In this document: one piece after another, positions 1 through 9,220 of the stretch
How the letters are laid out: each line of letters opens with the position of its first letter
Position numbering within the stretch: the stretch's first letter is position 1
Assembly (NCBI RefSeq): GCF_032854445.1
Contig: NC_088302.1
Coordinates: forward strand, 18,101,338 to 18,165,337
From: Liolophura sinensis
Taxonomy: Eukaryota; Mollusca; Polyplacophora; Chitonida; Chitonidae
Direction of reading: 5' to 3'
Length of the DNA stretch: 64,000 nt
Position numbers and translations under genes: made by a program
Notes under the pieces: model-generated
The model's database searches: none
Told to the model about the DNA's origin: nothing
What the model saw: only the letters and a program-made list of their open reading frames with translations

Positions 1-1600
1 ACCACTTAGAGAATTTTTCATATAGCTGTAACCACTGAGTATGAATTAAAACAAAAAATTAAAATAGGGCATTCTTGTGAAGTGGATGCAGGTTATCTGG
101 ACATATCGGTGGCCTGGCTTACATGGTTAATATGACAGGCTATCTGCAAGTAGGCCTACTCGCCAGCCGTCATCGGTGGCCCTGTACGGTAGTGCAACCT
201 GCGTGCAGGGCTTGTGTTGGTGACATGCCTGCACTACGCAGACAGGTAATGTAACGTGCAGCTGTGGGGAGCCGTGCTTGTGTGGTCGTCCAGTGAATAA
301 ATGCATGTTTTTCTTTTCACTCCGCATACATTTTTGTTTAATCCCTGTATTCTTTTAGAGCGAAGTTACATATTAATGTTGTGCTACCAGCGACGGCCAG
401 TCGGTATGTTCATTCATGTACTTTATGGACACAAAAATGGTACTATTGATGTCGCAAGACGTATATGTATACCAGATGCTCTGAAACACTGTATCACAGT
501 ACATATTTCATTTTAACCTGTTGTTATCAATAAATATTGACTCGTTGGAGCAGTAAACACAACGGCAACGGCAACGAGGGGTTAGACATGGTAAGGTCAG
601 AATTCTTGTTTTGTTGTGAAATATGGTTAAGACTTAGCATATATGTGTCAGCTGTGTTCTTTTAACCCTTTTTCCACATAGATAAGAACATATAACACGT
701 TTTTGGGTAAACGGAAGGCTTGTGTCATGCCTTTTATAGTTGTACCCAACACAGAGCAAAAACAAATAAATAAAAAAAAGTCCACATACAGTTAAATGGG
801 GGCTTGGTGTAGTCGATATAGGTATTTTCCCCAATACATTGAGTTTAATTAGGTGTGTTGTTGAAATTTTTTTTTATTGTACGGGTCCATGGTTTTTCTG
901 TGTTATTCAGTTATAGGCATTTCCAATAAACAAAGTTTGACTTCATTAGGCGCGGGCTATTGCGTACGTATATGTGTGGTACATGTATGTATATATGGAT
1001 ATGTAGGTAAATTTATGTCCATATGTATAATTTTATGTGTATATGTATATATGTGATACATTTGGATACATATAGATATGTAGGAACATCTATGTCTATC
1101 TGTATAATTATATATGTATATATGTAGGTACATCTATGTATACAGACACACACGTGCTCACACGGAAAGGTCTATTTCGAAAGAGATGGGGGCCCTCATC
1201 TGGTGATACGGTGAAAGAAATCGGCTGCTGTATCATGATCACCTCGACGGCTGCCGCTGGTGGAGACGGGTACTCACTGACGGCAACTTCAGAGTTCCGG
1301 TAGTAGAGCTTGACGCAAAATACCCGTCTGCGTAGTTTTAGGTCGCTGACGTTTGGTGGACTTGTACCGCCGTCGTTGGGTGTTGTCTGGAAGTGTCTTT
1401 GCCCTCACACTAGATGGCCATCGCCTCTCTCGATGACCACCGGTCTCTCTTCTTACACTTTGGGGTAGGGATGACGTTTGTGCTCGTCCTTGGTTAGTGC
1501 GAAACTAATATCATTCTTGATTTGTTTTCTGTGATATAGGCTCACCCAACTGTACAGACCGGAGGCCGTGTCATCGTCTCAGCTGCACTCCCCTTAACGA
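1..1600. other. Intergenic DNA, no gene recognised
   Basis: No open frame here has recognisable domain content. From about 960 to 1150 there is an imperfect minisatellite-like run rich in tgtatatg and tatgtaggta words, ending in a short aca-rich stretch. From about 1180 to 1600 base composition rises toward that of the Polinton-like region to the right, so the left edge of that element may lie here. I could not find a terminal inverted repeat. Confidence 0.4.
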
Positions 1601-1635
1601 CGCACCCCTACCGCCGGTGCCAGTCGCTGATCTTA

Positions 1636-2160
1636 ATAAGGCCCTCACCGCTACGATCACCAGGACCACTATCACCGCCTCTCCATCTCAACCGGCTACA
1701 GACCCACCTCTATCCCCAAGGCTGTCTTTACTCCGCTGGAGCCGGTCAGCACAGACGGGGAAGAAGATGCGGCTGACAACCCCCTCGTCCTCCACTTTCC
1801 ACAAGCACGGACGTGGGCAGAGTGGACGTTTCGATCAGACTCCCTCATACCTCCTGCAGAGACATTACCTTCGGACCCGAGGCTACGGGAGTTGTATCAG
1901 CGCCACTCGCAGTCCATTCACCAACATTTTCACGGGCGTCGTCCCTTGCAGGAGCGTCCCTTACAATTTCCGAGCGGTGGGGCTGTATCAGTTAGACACG
2001 TATCCAAAAAACAACTCTTCTTCGACCAACCCACACCCTTCCGTGTGAACTTGGCCTATGGATTTATCCTGCGCACCACGGCACCGACCAACTGCAATAT
2101 TTCTATCCCAGCACCTCACCCGAGGTCTTGCCCAATCTGGATGCATCCAGTCTTATAGTG
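1636..2160 (+). pseudogene. Unassigned Polinton-region protein, broken frame
   Basis: An open frame of about 170 codons runs without stops to 2158 but lacks a clear start, because its upstream continuation is in another frame. The translation looks like real protein: mixed charged and hydrophobic residues, an acidic patch (DGEEDAADN), then a long balanced stretch including the words KKQLFF and NLAYGFIL. Near 2090 the sense seems to pass into another frame, where YFYPS and LPNLDASSL can be read. I do not recognise the family. It lies divergently from the ATPase and integrase fragments to the right. It is interpreted as a decayed gene of the same element from composition and position, not from a domain match. 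Confidence 0.45.
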
Positions 2161-2756
2161 ACGCGGGGGCACTGGCACGTGACCTGTCTGGGACGGACCC
2201 TTGGGAACGGCAAGCCAACAACTCAGTCCACGCCATCCACGTCCTCAGCCCAGTGCTGCCAGCGGGTGCTTGAAGGAGGCTCCCTAGCACGTTGCCTATA
2301 CCATGACCCCGTTGTATGCGCGCTCCCCGAAAGACAGGAAATCCACCTCCACCAGCCTGGTTGCAATAATGCGTAATGTAGGGTTGATGAGCGCCAGCCA
2401 TCATCACAGTCAATCTTTAAGCCGCAGAATTACAGGAGAGATAACACCCGTCTATGGCGAAAGAGAAGCCTCACTACCACTTTCCCACCTTCAAATGGTA
2501 CAGGGCGGCCGGTGTCACCCCTAATATTGATTTCGATCGTAAAGCAATGCTTTTTCTCTGCACTACCCACGGGGCGGGACGAGGCAAAGCACTTTGGCTA
2601 ACGCATCCCTTACCACGCGAGGTTCGGTCCAGATCTCCTCGCGACCTACACTGTACCACAATCGCGGGTACTACATTTCCGCCAGTCCACACCAGACAGG
2701 TGAATCGGTTGAGGGAGGTATGTGGTGTAATGCATCAACATATTCCGCGTAAATAG
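2160..2756 (+). pseudogene. Coding-like debris downstream of 1636-2160
   Basis: Short overlapping frames continue the coding-like composition. One 100-codon frame at 2454-2756 begins with MAKEKPHYHFPTFKWYRAAG and ends at a stop. Adjacent frames contain DLSGTDPWERQANN. Neither matches a family I can name. Their position directly after another broken frame on the same strand suggests one formerly longer gene, or two adjacent genes, of the Polinton-like element. The call rests on composition only. Confidence 0.3.
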
Positions 2757-3200
2757 TTGAGCGAGATATTACTGGGTAGCGTGATATAAAACATGCTGTT
2801 CACAGAACGCCTAGGGAAGCAACTAACCTTACGGACCCGACGGGATTTTAATAGGGGGTCCAGCACTATGGTGGGACAATACCAGGAGTGGAACGGCCGT
2901 GGAGGGAGTCTGTGTCTCCTTTTTCTTCTTCTGTGACTCCGTGGGTTTCCACAACATGCGTGGAGCTTGACGAAGGGTGTGGTACATTCGGGGACGTCGG
3001 GGTGCCCACGGCACCGTCTGACTGTCCTCACCGGTGGAGGATTGCACCGTCTCTCTGTCTGGCGATTTGCTGTTTTGTGTTGTGACCCGGTATTGCTAGT
3101 GGCGGTATTGGTGGTGGCTATAGGGTCGTGGGAGGGAATGGGGGGCCTCCGTGGCTCAGTTGGTTAGCGCGCTAGCGCAGCGCAATGACCCAGGGCCATT
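2757..3200. other. Unassigned segment with a SINE head at its right end
   Basis: GC-balanced sequence with only short frames on both strands and no recognised domain. It separates the plus-strand coding debris from the minus-strand PX-like fragment. The last 50 bases are a family S SINE head, listed separately. Confidence 0.35.
3144..3195 (+). mobile_element. SINE family S head fragment
   Basis: The tRNA-like 5' end of family S is present, including an exact match to the Pol III A-box pattern (TGGCTCAGTTGG) followed by the agcgcgctagcgcagcg and aatgacccag words. Similarity stops at about 3195, so this copy is 3'-truncated. It interrupts the Polinton-like region. Confidence 0.85.
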
Positions 3201-3209
3201 TTTTTGATA

Positions 3210-3560
3210 TGTGCCATCGTCTCGATCTAGCGGCAACGGAACAATCCACCGAGGGCAGAGGCCTCAAGGGGGGTGAGGATGGGGATTAGCAAGGCACCGA
3301 TAAGTCCGCCTTTTTGTACAATGGGACGCTTGAATGCAGCGGGACACTTTTCTTTTCGAACGTACGCAGTCATGTCTTGTACGGCAGCAACCGTGCCTTC
3401 TGAGACGGGGTGAGGGGAGCGTAATCATTTAATACATTTTAAACACGTCACACAGGCAACCGATAAACGCTGGTTCGGGTCCACGAAGGATCGTATTTTG
3501 AATCTCAGGATTGCCATTGGCCAGGAGTTTCAACAAAAGGGCGAAACCGCGTAAACGGAC
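3210..3560 (-). pseudogene. Polinton PX-like small protein, frameshifted
   Basis: Read on the minus strand, a segment starting MSVRLRGFALLLKLLANGNP runs about 45 codons to a stop. In a second frame follow LTPSQKARLLPYK and then KRPIVQKGGLIGALLIPIL. The layout is a Leu-rich N-terminal helix, a central QK/RLLPYK helix, then a basic stretch feeding into a GG-plus-hydrophobic motif. That architecture is characteristic of a small protein common in invertebrate Polintons and compared with adenoviral minor core proteins. At least one frameshift and one stop separate the parts, so it is not functional. It sits immediately downstream of the ATPase remnant on the same strand. The family name is from memory of the architecture and needs a profile search. 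Confidence 0.6.
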
Positions 3561-3639
3561 TGACATGACTGGCTTCTCATTACACACTGACTGGGTCTGT
3601 GATGTGTAGGTTTTATGTCTTTAGCAGATAGGCGTACTG

Positions 3640-4250
3640 GATTTCATGCGGAAAAACGCTTGTTCACTGACGAAGGTGGTTGGGCGTGGTTCCCTTAAAA
3701 TCCACTAGCAAATACTCTTACAACCTGCAGGTGGCATCTTTAAAGGCCTCTTGCACATATCGGGTCTTCCCCTGCAGCATTTGCTTGGCTATCGTCGTGA
3801 TATCTTTGTGGATTTTGAACAACATCAAATATTGAGCTTTTAACATGATGGTGCATTAGTCTTTGCTTTTGTTGAACAGATTCTGCATAATTTAGATAAT
3901 TCTGATGGTGACTCCCCTGGGTAAAGAGTGCCGTGACATGTTAGTCCGCTTCGGCCATCAGGTCATTCACGATCACCAGGGTCCGTTAGCATGGGCGAAC
4001 GCCGTAAGACTGGGTACCCCTTCTTGAAAATCGACGGTCTGCATGGTGGCCTATATGGGCAGTCTGGGGGTGGGTGAATCAACTCCTTGGCGTTGTCGAT
4101 GACCCGTTTGATAAAGACGGATTTTTCGCTGCCAGTGGGTCTGTTAACAAGCCTGTGAACGGGTGACCCCATCGCGTGTCCATGGTTCACGTAGAAAAGA
4201 CACGAGACTGGTGTTGGTGGGGTCCAGAGGGTTGTGAATGTGAAAATGGA
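3640..4250 (-). pseudogene. Polinton packaging ATPase (FtsK/HerA type), broken
   Basis: In Polintons this ATPase is thought to pump DNA into capsids. On the minus strand the frame ending at 3963 carries RPTGSEKSVFIKRVIDNAKE followed by a PPPD motif. This fits a P-loop in which the usual glycines are changed (consensus GxxGxGK[ST]; here the first is Arg and the second Glu). The codons map near 4115-4142. Past a frameshift, other frames continue with a TQGSHHQN word, then QNLFNKSK, and further on AKQMLQGKTRYVQEAFKDAT and LLVDFKGTTP, matching the order of the C-terminal half of this family. Several frameshifts and stops make it a pseudogene. It lies between the integrase and PX-like remnants, as expected for one transposon. 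Confidence 0.75.
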
Positions 4251-4600
4251 TGGTGTAAAGGGGAAAAGGGTTGGATGGTCGTTGAACTGGGTTCGGGTGG
4301 TTAAGTCGTTGTCGTGGGCGATGGGATGATTGGGATGTTGGGGGGGGGGGGCTGTGCGGGAGTGGACAATGGAGTCGTCGGTTGAGTCGTGATGCGAGTT
4401 AGCTTCGGTGACGAGATATCATTAGCCGTTAACTTTCGTGGTGGTGGTGGTACGGAGCCGTGTTCTTTTTCAATCGATCTGGAGGGACTTGCACCGAAGA
4501 CTGTTCTTGGGTTAGTACGGCACTGAGTTCCCCAGCAAACCCACCTACCAAAAGACTGGTGAACAAGAGATTTTAAATCACGGCGGCTGTGACACCTTTG
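4250..4600. other. Low-complexity spacer in Polinton-like region
   Basis: G/T-rich sequence with a run of about 12 G near 4341 and repeated gtggtggtgg words. No domain or convincing frame is visible. It separates the ATPase fragment from the SINE fragment next to the integrase. Confidence 0.4.
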
Positions 4601-4690
4601 TTTTTTTATTTATTTTATTGGTGTTTTACACCGTACCCAAGAATATTTCACTTATGCAACGGCGGCCAGAACTATTGTGTGAAGAAACCG
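4600..4690 (-). mobile_element. SINE family S 3' end fragment
   Basis: This is the 3' part of family S in reverse orientation: a ttta-rich tail, then ggtgttttacaccgta, aagaatatttcactta and acggcggccag words shared with the fuller copies at 11.68 and 36.23 kb. The head is absent. It overlaps the end of the integrase frame, so the last dozen or so codons of that frame come from the SINE. Confidence 0.8.
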
Positions 4691-5165
4691 CGCGTCTCCA
4701 GGGAGGTCTTCTCGGGTTGGTGATCCGTCTCGTAAAACATCCCTTCCAACCGCTCCCAGTTCAAGTCTTCCAACGTAGACTACAGCTTCTCTGGGATGAC
4801 GCCGAAGGATGCGGAAGACTTCTTGACTCCAGATGCGGAGGTGGGATTTCTGGAAAGGCTCCTTGACTTTGCTGATGCGGACGAGATTTCCTTCGTCATA
4901 GCAGTAAAGTCGACCGCACCGAGGGCTGGTGGGACGGTATAACCAGCCACGAACCTCCTTTTTTGTCTTGGTAGTGACTTTGATGGGTGCTGGACGGATA
5001 CTGCCATGGTAGGCCCGATTGTGCCAGCGCGCTATGGCGGGTAAGACGTCCAGGTAACGTGTATTGTTGGCCTTGTAGTGTTTGTACATGCGCCCTTTAA
5101 GCGTGCGATTGAACCGTTCGACCACCAAGTGGTTTCGTTTTCGTTAACGGTGTGGAAGAAGAACA
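4690..5165 (-). pseudogene. Retroviral-type integrase C-terminal part (Polinton)
   Basis: Integrases of this class insert the transposon DNA into the host genome. On the minus strand the frame opening at 5128 begins VVERFNRTLKGRMYKH, the region containing the catalytic glutamate of the DDE core and the helix after it. It continues through a Trp/Tyr-rich linker to RISKVKEPFQK and a WSQEVFRI word, the usual start of the C-terminal beta-barrel/chromo-like part. A preceding segment (FFFHTVNENET) is in another frame, showing a frameshift. The two upstream aspartates of the DDE triad were not found, so the N-terminal and most of the core are missing. Kinship to Polinton integrases, rather than to LTR elements, is supported by the ATPase and PX-like remnants beside it. 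Confidence 0.82.
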
Positions 5166-5188
5166 CTGTACAGGCACAGCGGTCACTC

Positions 5189-5386
5189 TTATTTTATACC
5201 ACACCGTATCTCACCGTATCGTAATCCCTGATCGTCGAAGTGTAGATCATCCATGTAATGATGGATATTGACAAAACGCGTGTCACCGATATGCACATCG
5301 TCACAATAGTCCATGTTCAAAGTGCAGACAATGTCCCCTTGGTGGACTGGCTGTGGCAGTGGGGCATGGTAGGGGTGGTCTGGCAT
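5189..5386 (-). pseudogene. Unassigned small frame upstream of integrase
   Basis: A 65-codon frame rich in His and Asp (words LPQPVHQGDIVCTLNMD and NIHHYMDDLHFDDQGLRYGE) precedes the integrase remnant on the same strand. Its composition is protein-like and the C-terminus runs smoothly to a stop. I do not recognise a family. The YMDD string here is in a different context from the reverse-transcriptase active site and is taken as coincidence. Probably part of a decayed transposon gene. Confidence 0.3.
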
Positions 5387-5389
5387 TGT

Positions 5390-5625
5390 TCTACGTTACT
5401 CGTCAAATTTTTCTTCATTGGTGGGTGGTGGTGGTGGTTGTGGTTATGTTATCTGCCGTCCGTTTTAACTGAAAAATTATAACATATCCTTAGTCACCAG
5501 GTGTGATACCCATTAACATTTGAAGGGAACACAGCTAAAAAAAACAACAACAACGACAGTAGTTATATGCTGGAGGAAATATACTATATCTCTACACCTG
5601 GATATAACCAACAAAACAGAACACC
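5390..5625. other. Short unassigned spacer
   Basis: T/G-rich then A-rich sequence with no convincing frame or domain. Confidence 0.3.
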
Positions 5626-6330
5626 TAGGTATAAGAAGAACAGTAAGTACAAGAATGATACTTACTTACGCCTTTGACAGGATACACCTCAGGTAAAGCC
5701 CGCTGAACGGACGATTGCCGTACACGATGGGAGTGTCTTCGAGGAATTGTCGAACCCTCAGCCGACTGGTCTGTTTTCACTTTGGCCTGGAAACTGCTGA
5801 GCACTTTGTCTTCCTTTAAGCGATGAACGACTTTATCCACCACGTCCAAATCCATAATATTGAGCGGGTCCAAGCATGAGTGCTGCTTCTAACTGCGATG
5901 GTCAGTCTTACAACCGTGTCGCGTCACACTGTCCAACATCAAGGTTTCTAAGGCCTCGTAGTCCTTAGGATCCAGGGGAGGCGTTGGGGCTGGCTTGGTT
6001 GGCGTGTTGCTGCTGGCGCTTCCTGTTGGGGGTGCTGGTGGCGGTACTCGTGGAAGCATGAGTAACGCTACTGGTGCCGGTGTCCTCGGGTGTCGGATGG
6101 GGAAGACATTGTCCTACCTTAGGCAGAGCCTACGGCAATGGGATCTAAGAGTCGGCCTGGACGGATACACCTCCAAAACGTGTGTAATATTTTCCCTCTA
6201 AAGAGCACTGGACTCACGGCTTGATATTCATATACCGGTGTGGGCATGTTGGCATACCGAAAATCTGACTCAGTAAGGCGAGTGAGTCGCTCTCCGCCAA
6301 CCGTTGGTGGAGCGCTGGTTGGCATGACGT
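5625..6330 (-). pseudogene. Unassigned Polinton-region coding debris
   Basis: Minus-strand frames with protein-like composition follow one another with shifts between them. An upstream segment has NMPTPVYEYQAVSPVLFRGK, a middle segment is Pro/Ala-rich and continues into LDPKDYEALETLMLDS, and the last has MDLDVVDKVVHRLKEDKVLS and a basic Arg-rich end. The order and common strand suggest one decayed gene of about 230 codons upstream of the integrase. I cannot assign it. A structural protein of the element is possible but not shown. Confidence 0.4.
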
Positions 6331-6338
6331 GGACGACT

Positions 6339-6596
6339 TTACCGTTCTGCTCTAAGCTGGAGGTGAAAATCTCCTTTTAGTAACGCGGCCAAAGTTTTGA
6401 TAAAAGGTGACGTTACTCCCTGGCCTGTGGTGACGTCAGCATTGGGATAGGGTAGTAACGGCAGGTCAGCAGTCTTCCGTTTCTTCGGAGGCATTGGCTG
6501 AGAAAACTTAGCCCTCTTCTCATCAGGCTGTGCTGTACCGACGTCTTTGTTCACACCAGCGGGATTGCCTGTCATGGCGTGTTTGGTCTTCGGCAT
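6339..6596 (-). pseudogene. Lys/Pro-rich N-terminal frame, possibly Polinton
   Basis: From an ATG at 6596 the frame encodes about 85 residues starting MPKTKHAMTGNPAG, with a nuclear-localisation-like PPKKRKTADLP segment and a hydrophobic C-terminal KTLAALLKGDF, and ends at a stop at 6339. It may be the N-terminus of the decayed gene that continues at lower coordinates. The longer upstream part of the frame, back to 6719, looks like non-coding read-through. Family not recognised. Confidence 0.4.
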
Positions 6597-6719
6597 GGTG
6601 AAACGGCAGAGGTAAAACTGAACTATGCAAAGTTTAAAGCGCAAGTGACTAGCTTGGACAGCGCGCCGCTTTATAAACTCAAACGCGTGTGCAAAACCGT
6701 CTTGAACATTCCGGAACAT

Positions 6720-7550
6720 TCTACAATCTGGCTACTTTTAGATTTGATTTATTTTATTCCTTAAACTCGAGTGTAACACTGTTTTCAAGAATTTTTCACT
6801 GATGTGACGTGGGTGTATAAACCGGAATGCTCTTGCAGTTAGACTAAACCACCACCCTTCAGCAGGCATCTGCCAAACTTTATGGTTTAAAACCGAAGCA
6901 GTAAGGGCCAAAAGTCACACTCTGATCACGGGTTCCTTCCATAAGTTTGATGGTTTTTAGCTGCGACAAGCTATAGTCTCTAAGTGACGCCGTCTGTCTG
7001 TCAGTGGGTACAGTTTCTGCCATATACTCTACCCTTTAACATGGGCAATTACTTTACGGGGGGCCTGAATGCATGACGACATCTACTATTTTACTAAATG
7101 TCGCGACTATGCACTTAGAAAATAAATCTTGTAATTGTAACAGAAAAACTGTTGTCTTAGCGATGCTAGAATGTATTCTGTTATTATAACATAAAATTGT
7201 GTCATATTCGACATAATATTATGGTAGTCTAAAAGAATCATTAATTTGAATTAATAGAATATGCGTGTTATATTTAACAGAACAATCAGCTACCATAGCA
7301 GAATTCATTCCAGCATCACTCGAACGACGGGCTTTCTGTTAAAATTAACAGATTAAATTTTTGAATGTAGCGAATGTGTTGTTTTTGTCTTGCCTTTCTC
7401 CTGTCTATATAGACTTAGGCTTATATGTTTGAGAATTCAGTACTGACTGACTCGAATATGCGTCTATGTGAATAATATGCGAAGTATATGCGTTTGGTGC
7501 ATCTATATAAAACCCGTATGAAGTTGCGAGTGAGTGAGTACAGGCGTCCG
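6720..7550. other. AT-rich intergenic DNA
   Basis: No frame with domain content. Around 6735-6800 the words tttgatttattttatt and caagaatttttcact resemble a very worn 3' end of family S on the minus strand. The rest is AT-rich sequence without recognisable structure. Confidence 0.35.
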
Positions 7551-7552
7551 TA

Positions 7553-7985
7553 AATACTCCTCACAGCGCATGTGTCGCTCTCTAGCTTTCGCTTTACATC
7601 ACTGCCACCAGGAGACATGGTTGACCTTTGCAGCCTGTGAGACGCACGAAGACATGCTTAGACTTAGCCTCATCACTTGTCTCCTCCCGCAGAACTATTT
7701 GATCACCATTCTTCAATAAAATTGTTTCAGGTTTTGGTTAGAATCATGTTGTATACAACATGATTCTAACCAACATACTCTAGATAAAGAACATGCATGT
7801 ATATAAAGTATTACCAGAGACAAAGGTTGAGAGCGATTGTTTGTTTTTTTTTTTTGAAATCACTACCTGTCTCATCACTGTGACCTCAGTGACCTGGGTG
7901 TTGTTCAAGATTTCTGTATAAAATTTGCTATTGGTGACACTGATGTAAAACAAAAGGTAGAGAGCGACGCATGCGCTGTATGGCG
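7553..7985. mobile_element. TIR element, family C copy 1
   Basis: The left end (cacagcgcatgtgtcgctctct, from about 7562) recurs in inverted form at the right end (agagcgacgcatgcgctgta, to about 7980), and the similarity extends inward to about 48 bp per end. The interior has no coding capacity I can recognise. A second copy with the same ends and interior order lies at 31.55 kb, which shows a mobile or formerly mobile unit. An internal 40 bp perfect palindrome occurs at 7734-7773. It is probably a MITE. The autonomous partner and superfamily are unknown. Confidence 0.75.
7734..7773. repeat. Perfect 40 bp palindrome inside family C copy
   Basis: The sequence reads the same on both strands over 40 bases, centred on gta/tac, with no spacer. 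The matching place in the second copy (around 31.73 kb) keeps only half of it, so the palindrome is either ancestral and decayed there or was formed in this copy. Confidence 0.9.
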
Positions 7986-7989
7986 TCTG

Positions 7990-8650
7990 TAGCACTGAAG
8001 TAGCGAAAACGCATGACGCATCTTCGCTTATAACATTTACGGAAAGTTCGATTACGCGCTCCGCAAATGGTGTAAAACAGCGGCGAATTTACGCAGCGAA
8101 GTTGCGTGACGGGAAACCCCTTTTGTAGAAAGAGTAGAAATATCAAGTATAAGGACTAGTTCGTCCACAGGCTCTATGTAAGGGGTTAAGGGTCTTTCCG
8201 AAGGTGGGATAGAATCGTGATTAATCTACTCGCGGAAAAAATAAGACGTTCCGGCGCCACATATGGTGTGATGTTAACCAAGACAAATGCACGTGGTAAA
8301 TTTAGCAGATTGAAAAATGCTTCTGATACTGAATCAGGACGAATCCTCGCCTGAGATTTTAAAGATGTTGTGGCAGCAACTGATATAGGAAGTGTAATTC
8401 AGATGTTTCCTCCTAGCTCAATGCTGGTGAAATAAGTGAATTGTTCTTGACTACGACGTAACACCGATGGAATGAATAAACAAATAAATAATATTCAGAG
8501 GAACATTTTTACTGTCGTATTATTGCGAGCTTCTTTCTTTAATTGGTCACGCGGCATTATAAAACAGTACAGTAATATTAAGTGGTCTAAGCATAAGTTT
8601 ATTAGATCATAAACATGCACTATTAGGCCTACCACAACCCTGACGGGGGA
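7990..8650. other. Intergenic DNA, nothing recognised
   Basis: No gene, RNA or repeat unit was identified. Frames are short and lack domain content. Confidence 0.35.
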
Positions 8651-8651
8651 T

Positions 8652-8706
8652 AGGGGGTTAGAGCGCCAGCGCAGCACAATGACGCAGGAGATTCTCACCA
8701 ATGCGT
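8652..8706 (+). mobile_element. SINE family S head fragment
   Basis: The words ggttagagcgccagcgcag and aatgacgcagga, followed by ctcaccaatgcg, match the 5' third of family S. The copy is truncated after about 55 bases and sits directly upstream of a fuller copy, separated by a poly-G tract. Confidence 0.7.
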
Positions 8707-8733
8707 CTACAAGAGTACAAGAGAACAAAGGTG

Positions 8734-8751
8734 GCGGGGGGGGGGGGGGGG
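8734..8751 (+). repeat. Poly-G tract
   Basis: An almost uninterrupted run of about 16-18 G separates two family S copies in tandem. Such runs can fold as G-quadruplex and are unstable. Confidence 0.9.
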
Positions 8752-9021
8752 TCTCCGTGGCTCAGTTGGTTAGCGCGCTGGCGCAGCGTAATAACCCAGA
8801 TGCCTCTTACTAATGCGGTGAGTTCAAGTCCAGCTCATGCTGGCTTCCTCTCCGGCCGGACGTGGGAAGGTCTGCCAGCAATCTGTGAATGGTCGTGGGT
8901 TTTTTCCCGGGCTCTGCCCAATTTCCGCCCACCATAATGCTGGCCGCCGCCGTATATGTGACATATTCTTGAGTACGGCACCAAATACCAATCAAATAAA
9001 TAAATAAATAAATAAACAAAC
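8751..9021 (+). mobile_element. SINE family S, near full length
   Basis: This is the best plus-strand copy in the window. The tRNA-like head has an A-box-like TGGCTCAGTTGG and a B-box-like GAGTTCAAGTCC about 50 bases later. The conserved body contains tcatgctggcttcctctccgg, then a region ending gccgccgtatatgtgacata and cttgagtacggc. The 3' end is an (aaat)n tail of about 25 bases. Related invertebrate SINE superfamilies with conserved central domains are known, but I cannot name the exact family without a library search. Confidence 0.88.
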
Positions 9022-9220
9022 AGCCATGCATTGTGCTGCATGTTGTTGTTGCTGCTGACTATAACTACGCACGTTCCAGACTGGAAGGCAGCCAGTCCGT
9101 GTTCCCGTTAATCAAAATGAAGAAATTTCATCATGCAGAACTGATGCGAAAGCAATCAACTGAAAGAAGAAATTCTCGAGCATTTGTCGGAGACAGGCAT
9201 GTAGAACTATGCCAAAGCTA

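Larger units (their letters stand above)
1600..6720. mobile_element. Degenerate Polinton/Maverick-like element
   Basis: This GC-richer block contains remnants of several genes known from Polintons (large self-synthesising DNA transposons): a packaging ATPase fragment, a small PX-like protein and a retroviral-type integrase C-terminus, all on the minus strand. Further coding-like but unassigned frames lie on the plus strand near 1.64-2.75 kb and on the minus strand near 5.2-6.6 kb. Every recognisable gene is broken by stops or frameshifts, and I see no polymerase B or major capsid gene, so the element is dead and probably incomplete. Boundaries are approximate because no terminal inverted repeats or target duplications were found. 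Two SINE fragments, near 3.14 and 4.6 kb, are later insertions. Confidence 0.72.

Noticed and set aside
5189-5386. YMDD string as a reverse-transcriptase active site
   Set aside because: Surrounding residues do not fit a reverse transcriptase palm, and the frame is only 65 codons.
8751-8830. tRNA gene
   Set aside because: The A and B box-like words belong to a SINE head joined to a SINE body and tail. No full cloverleaf is supported.
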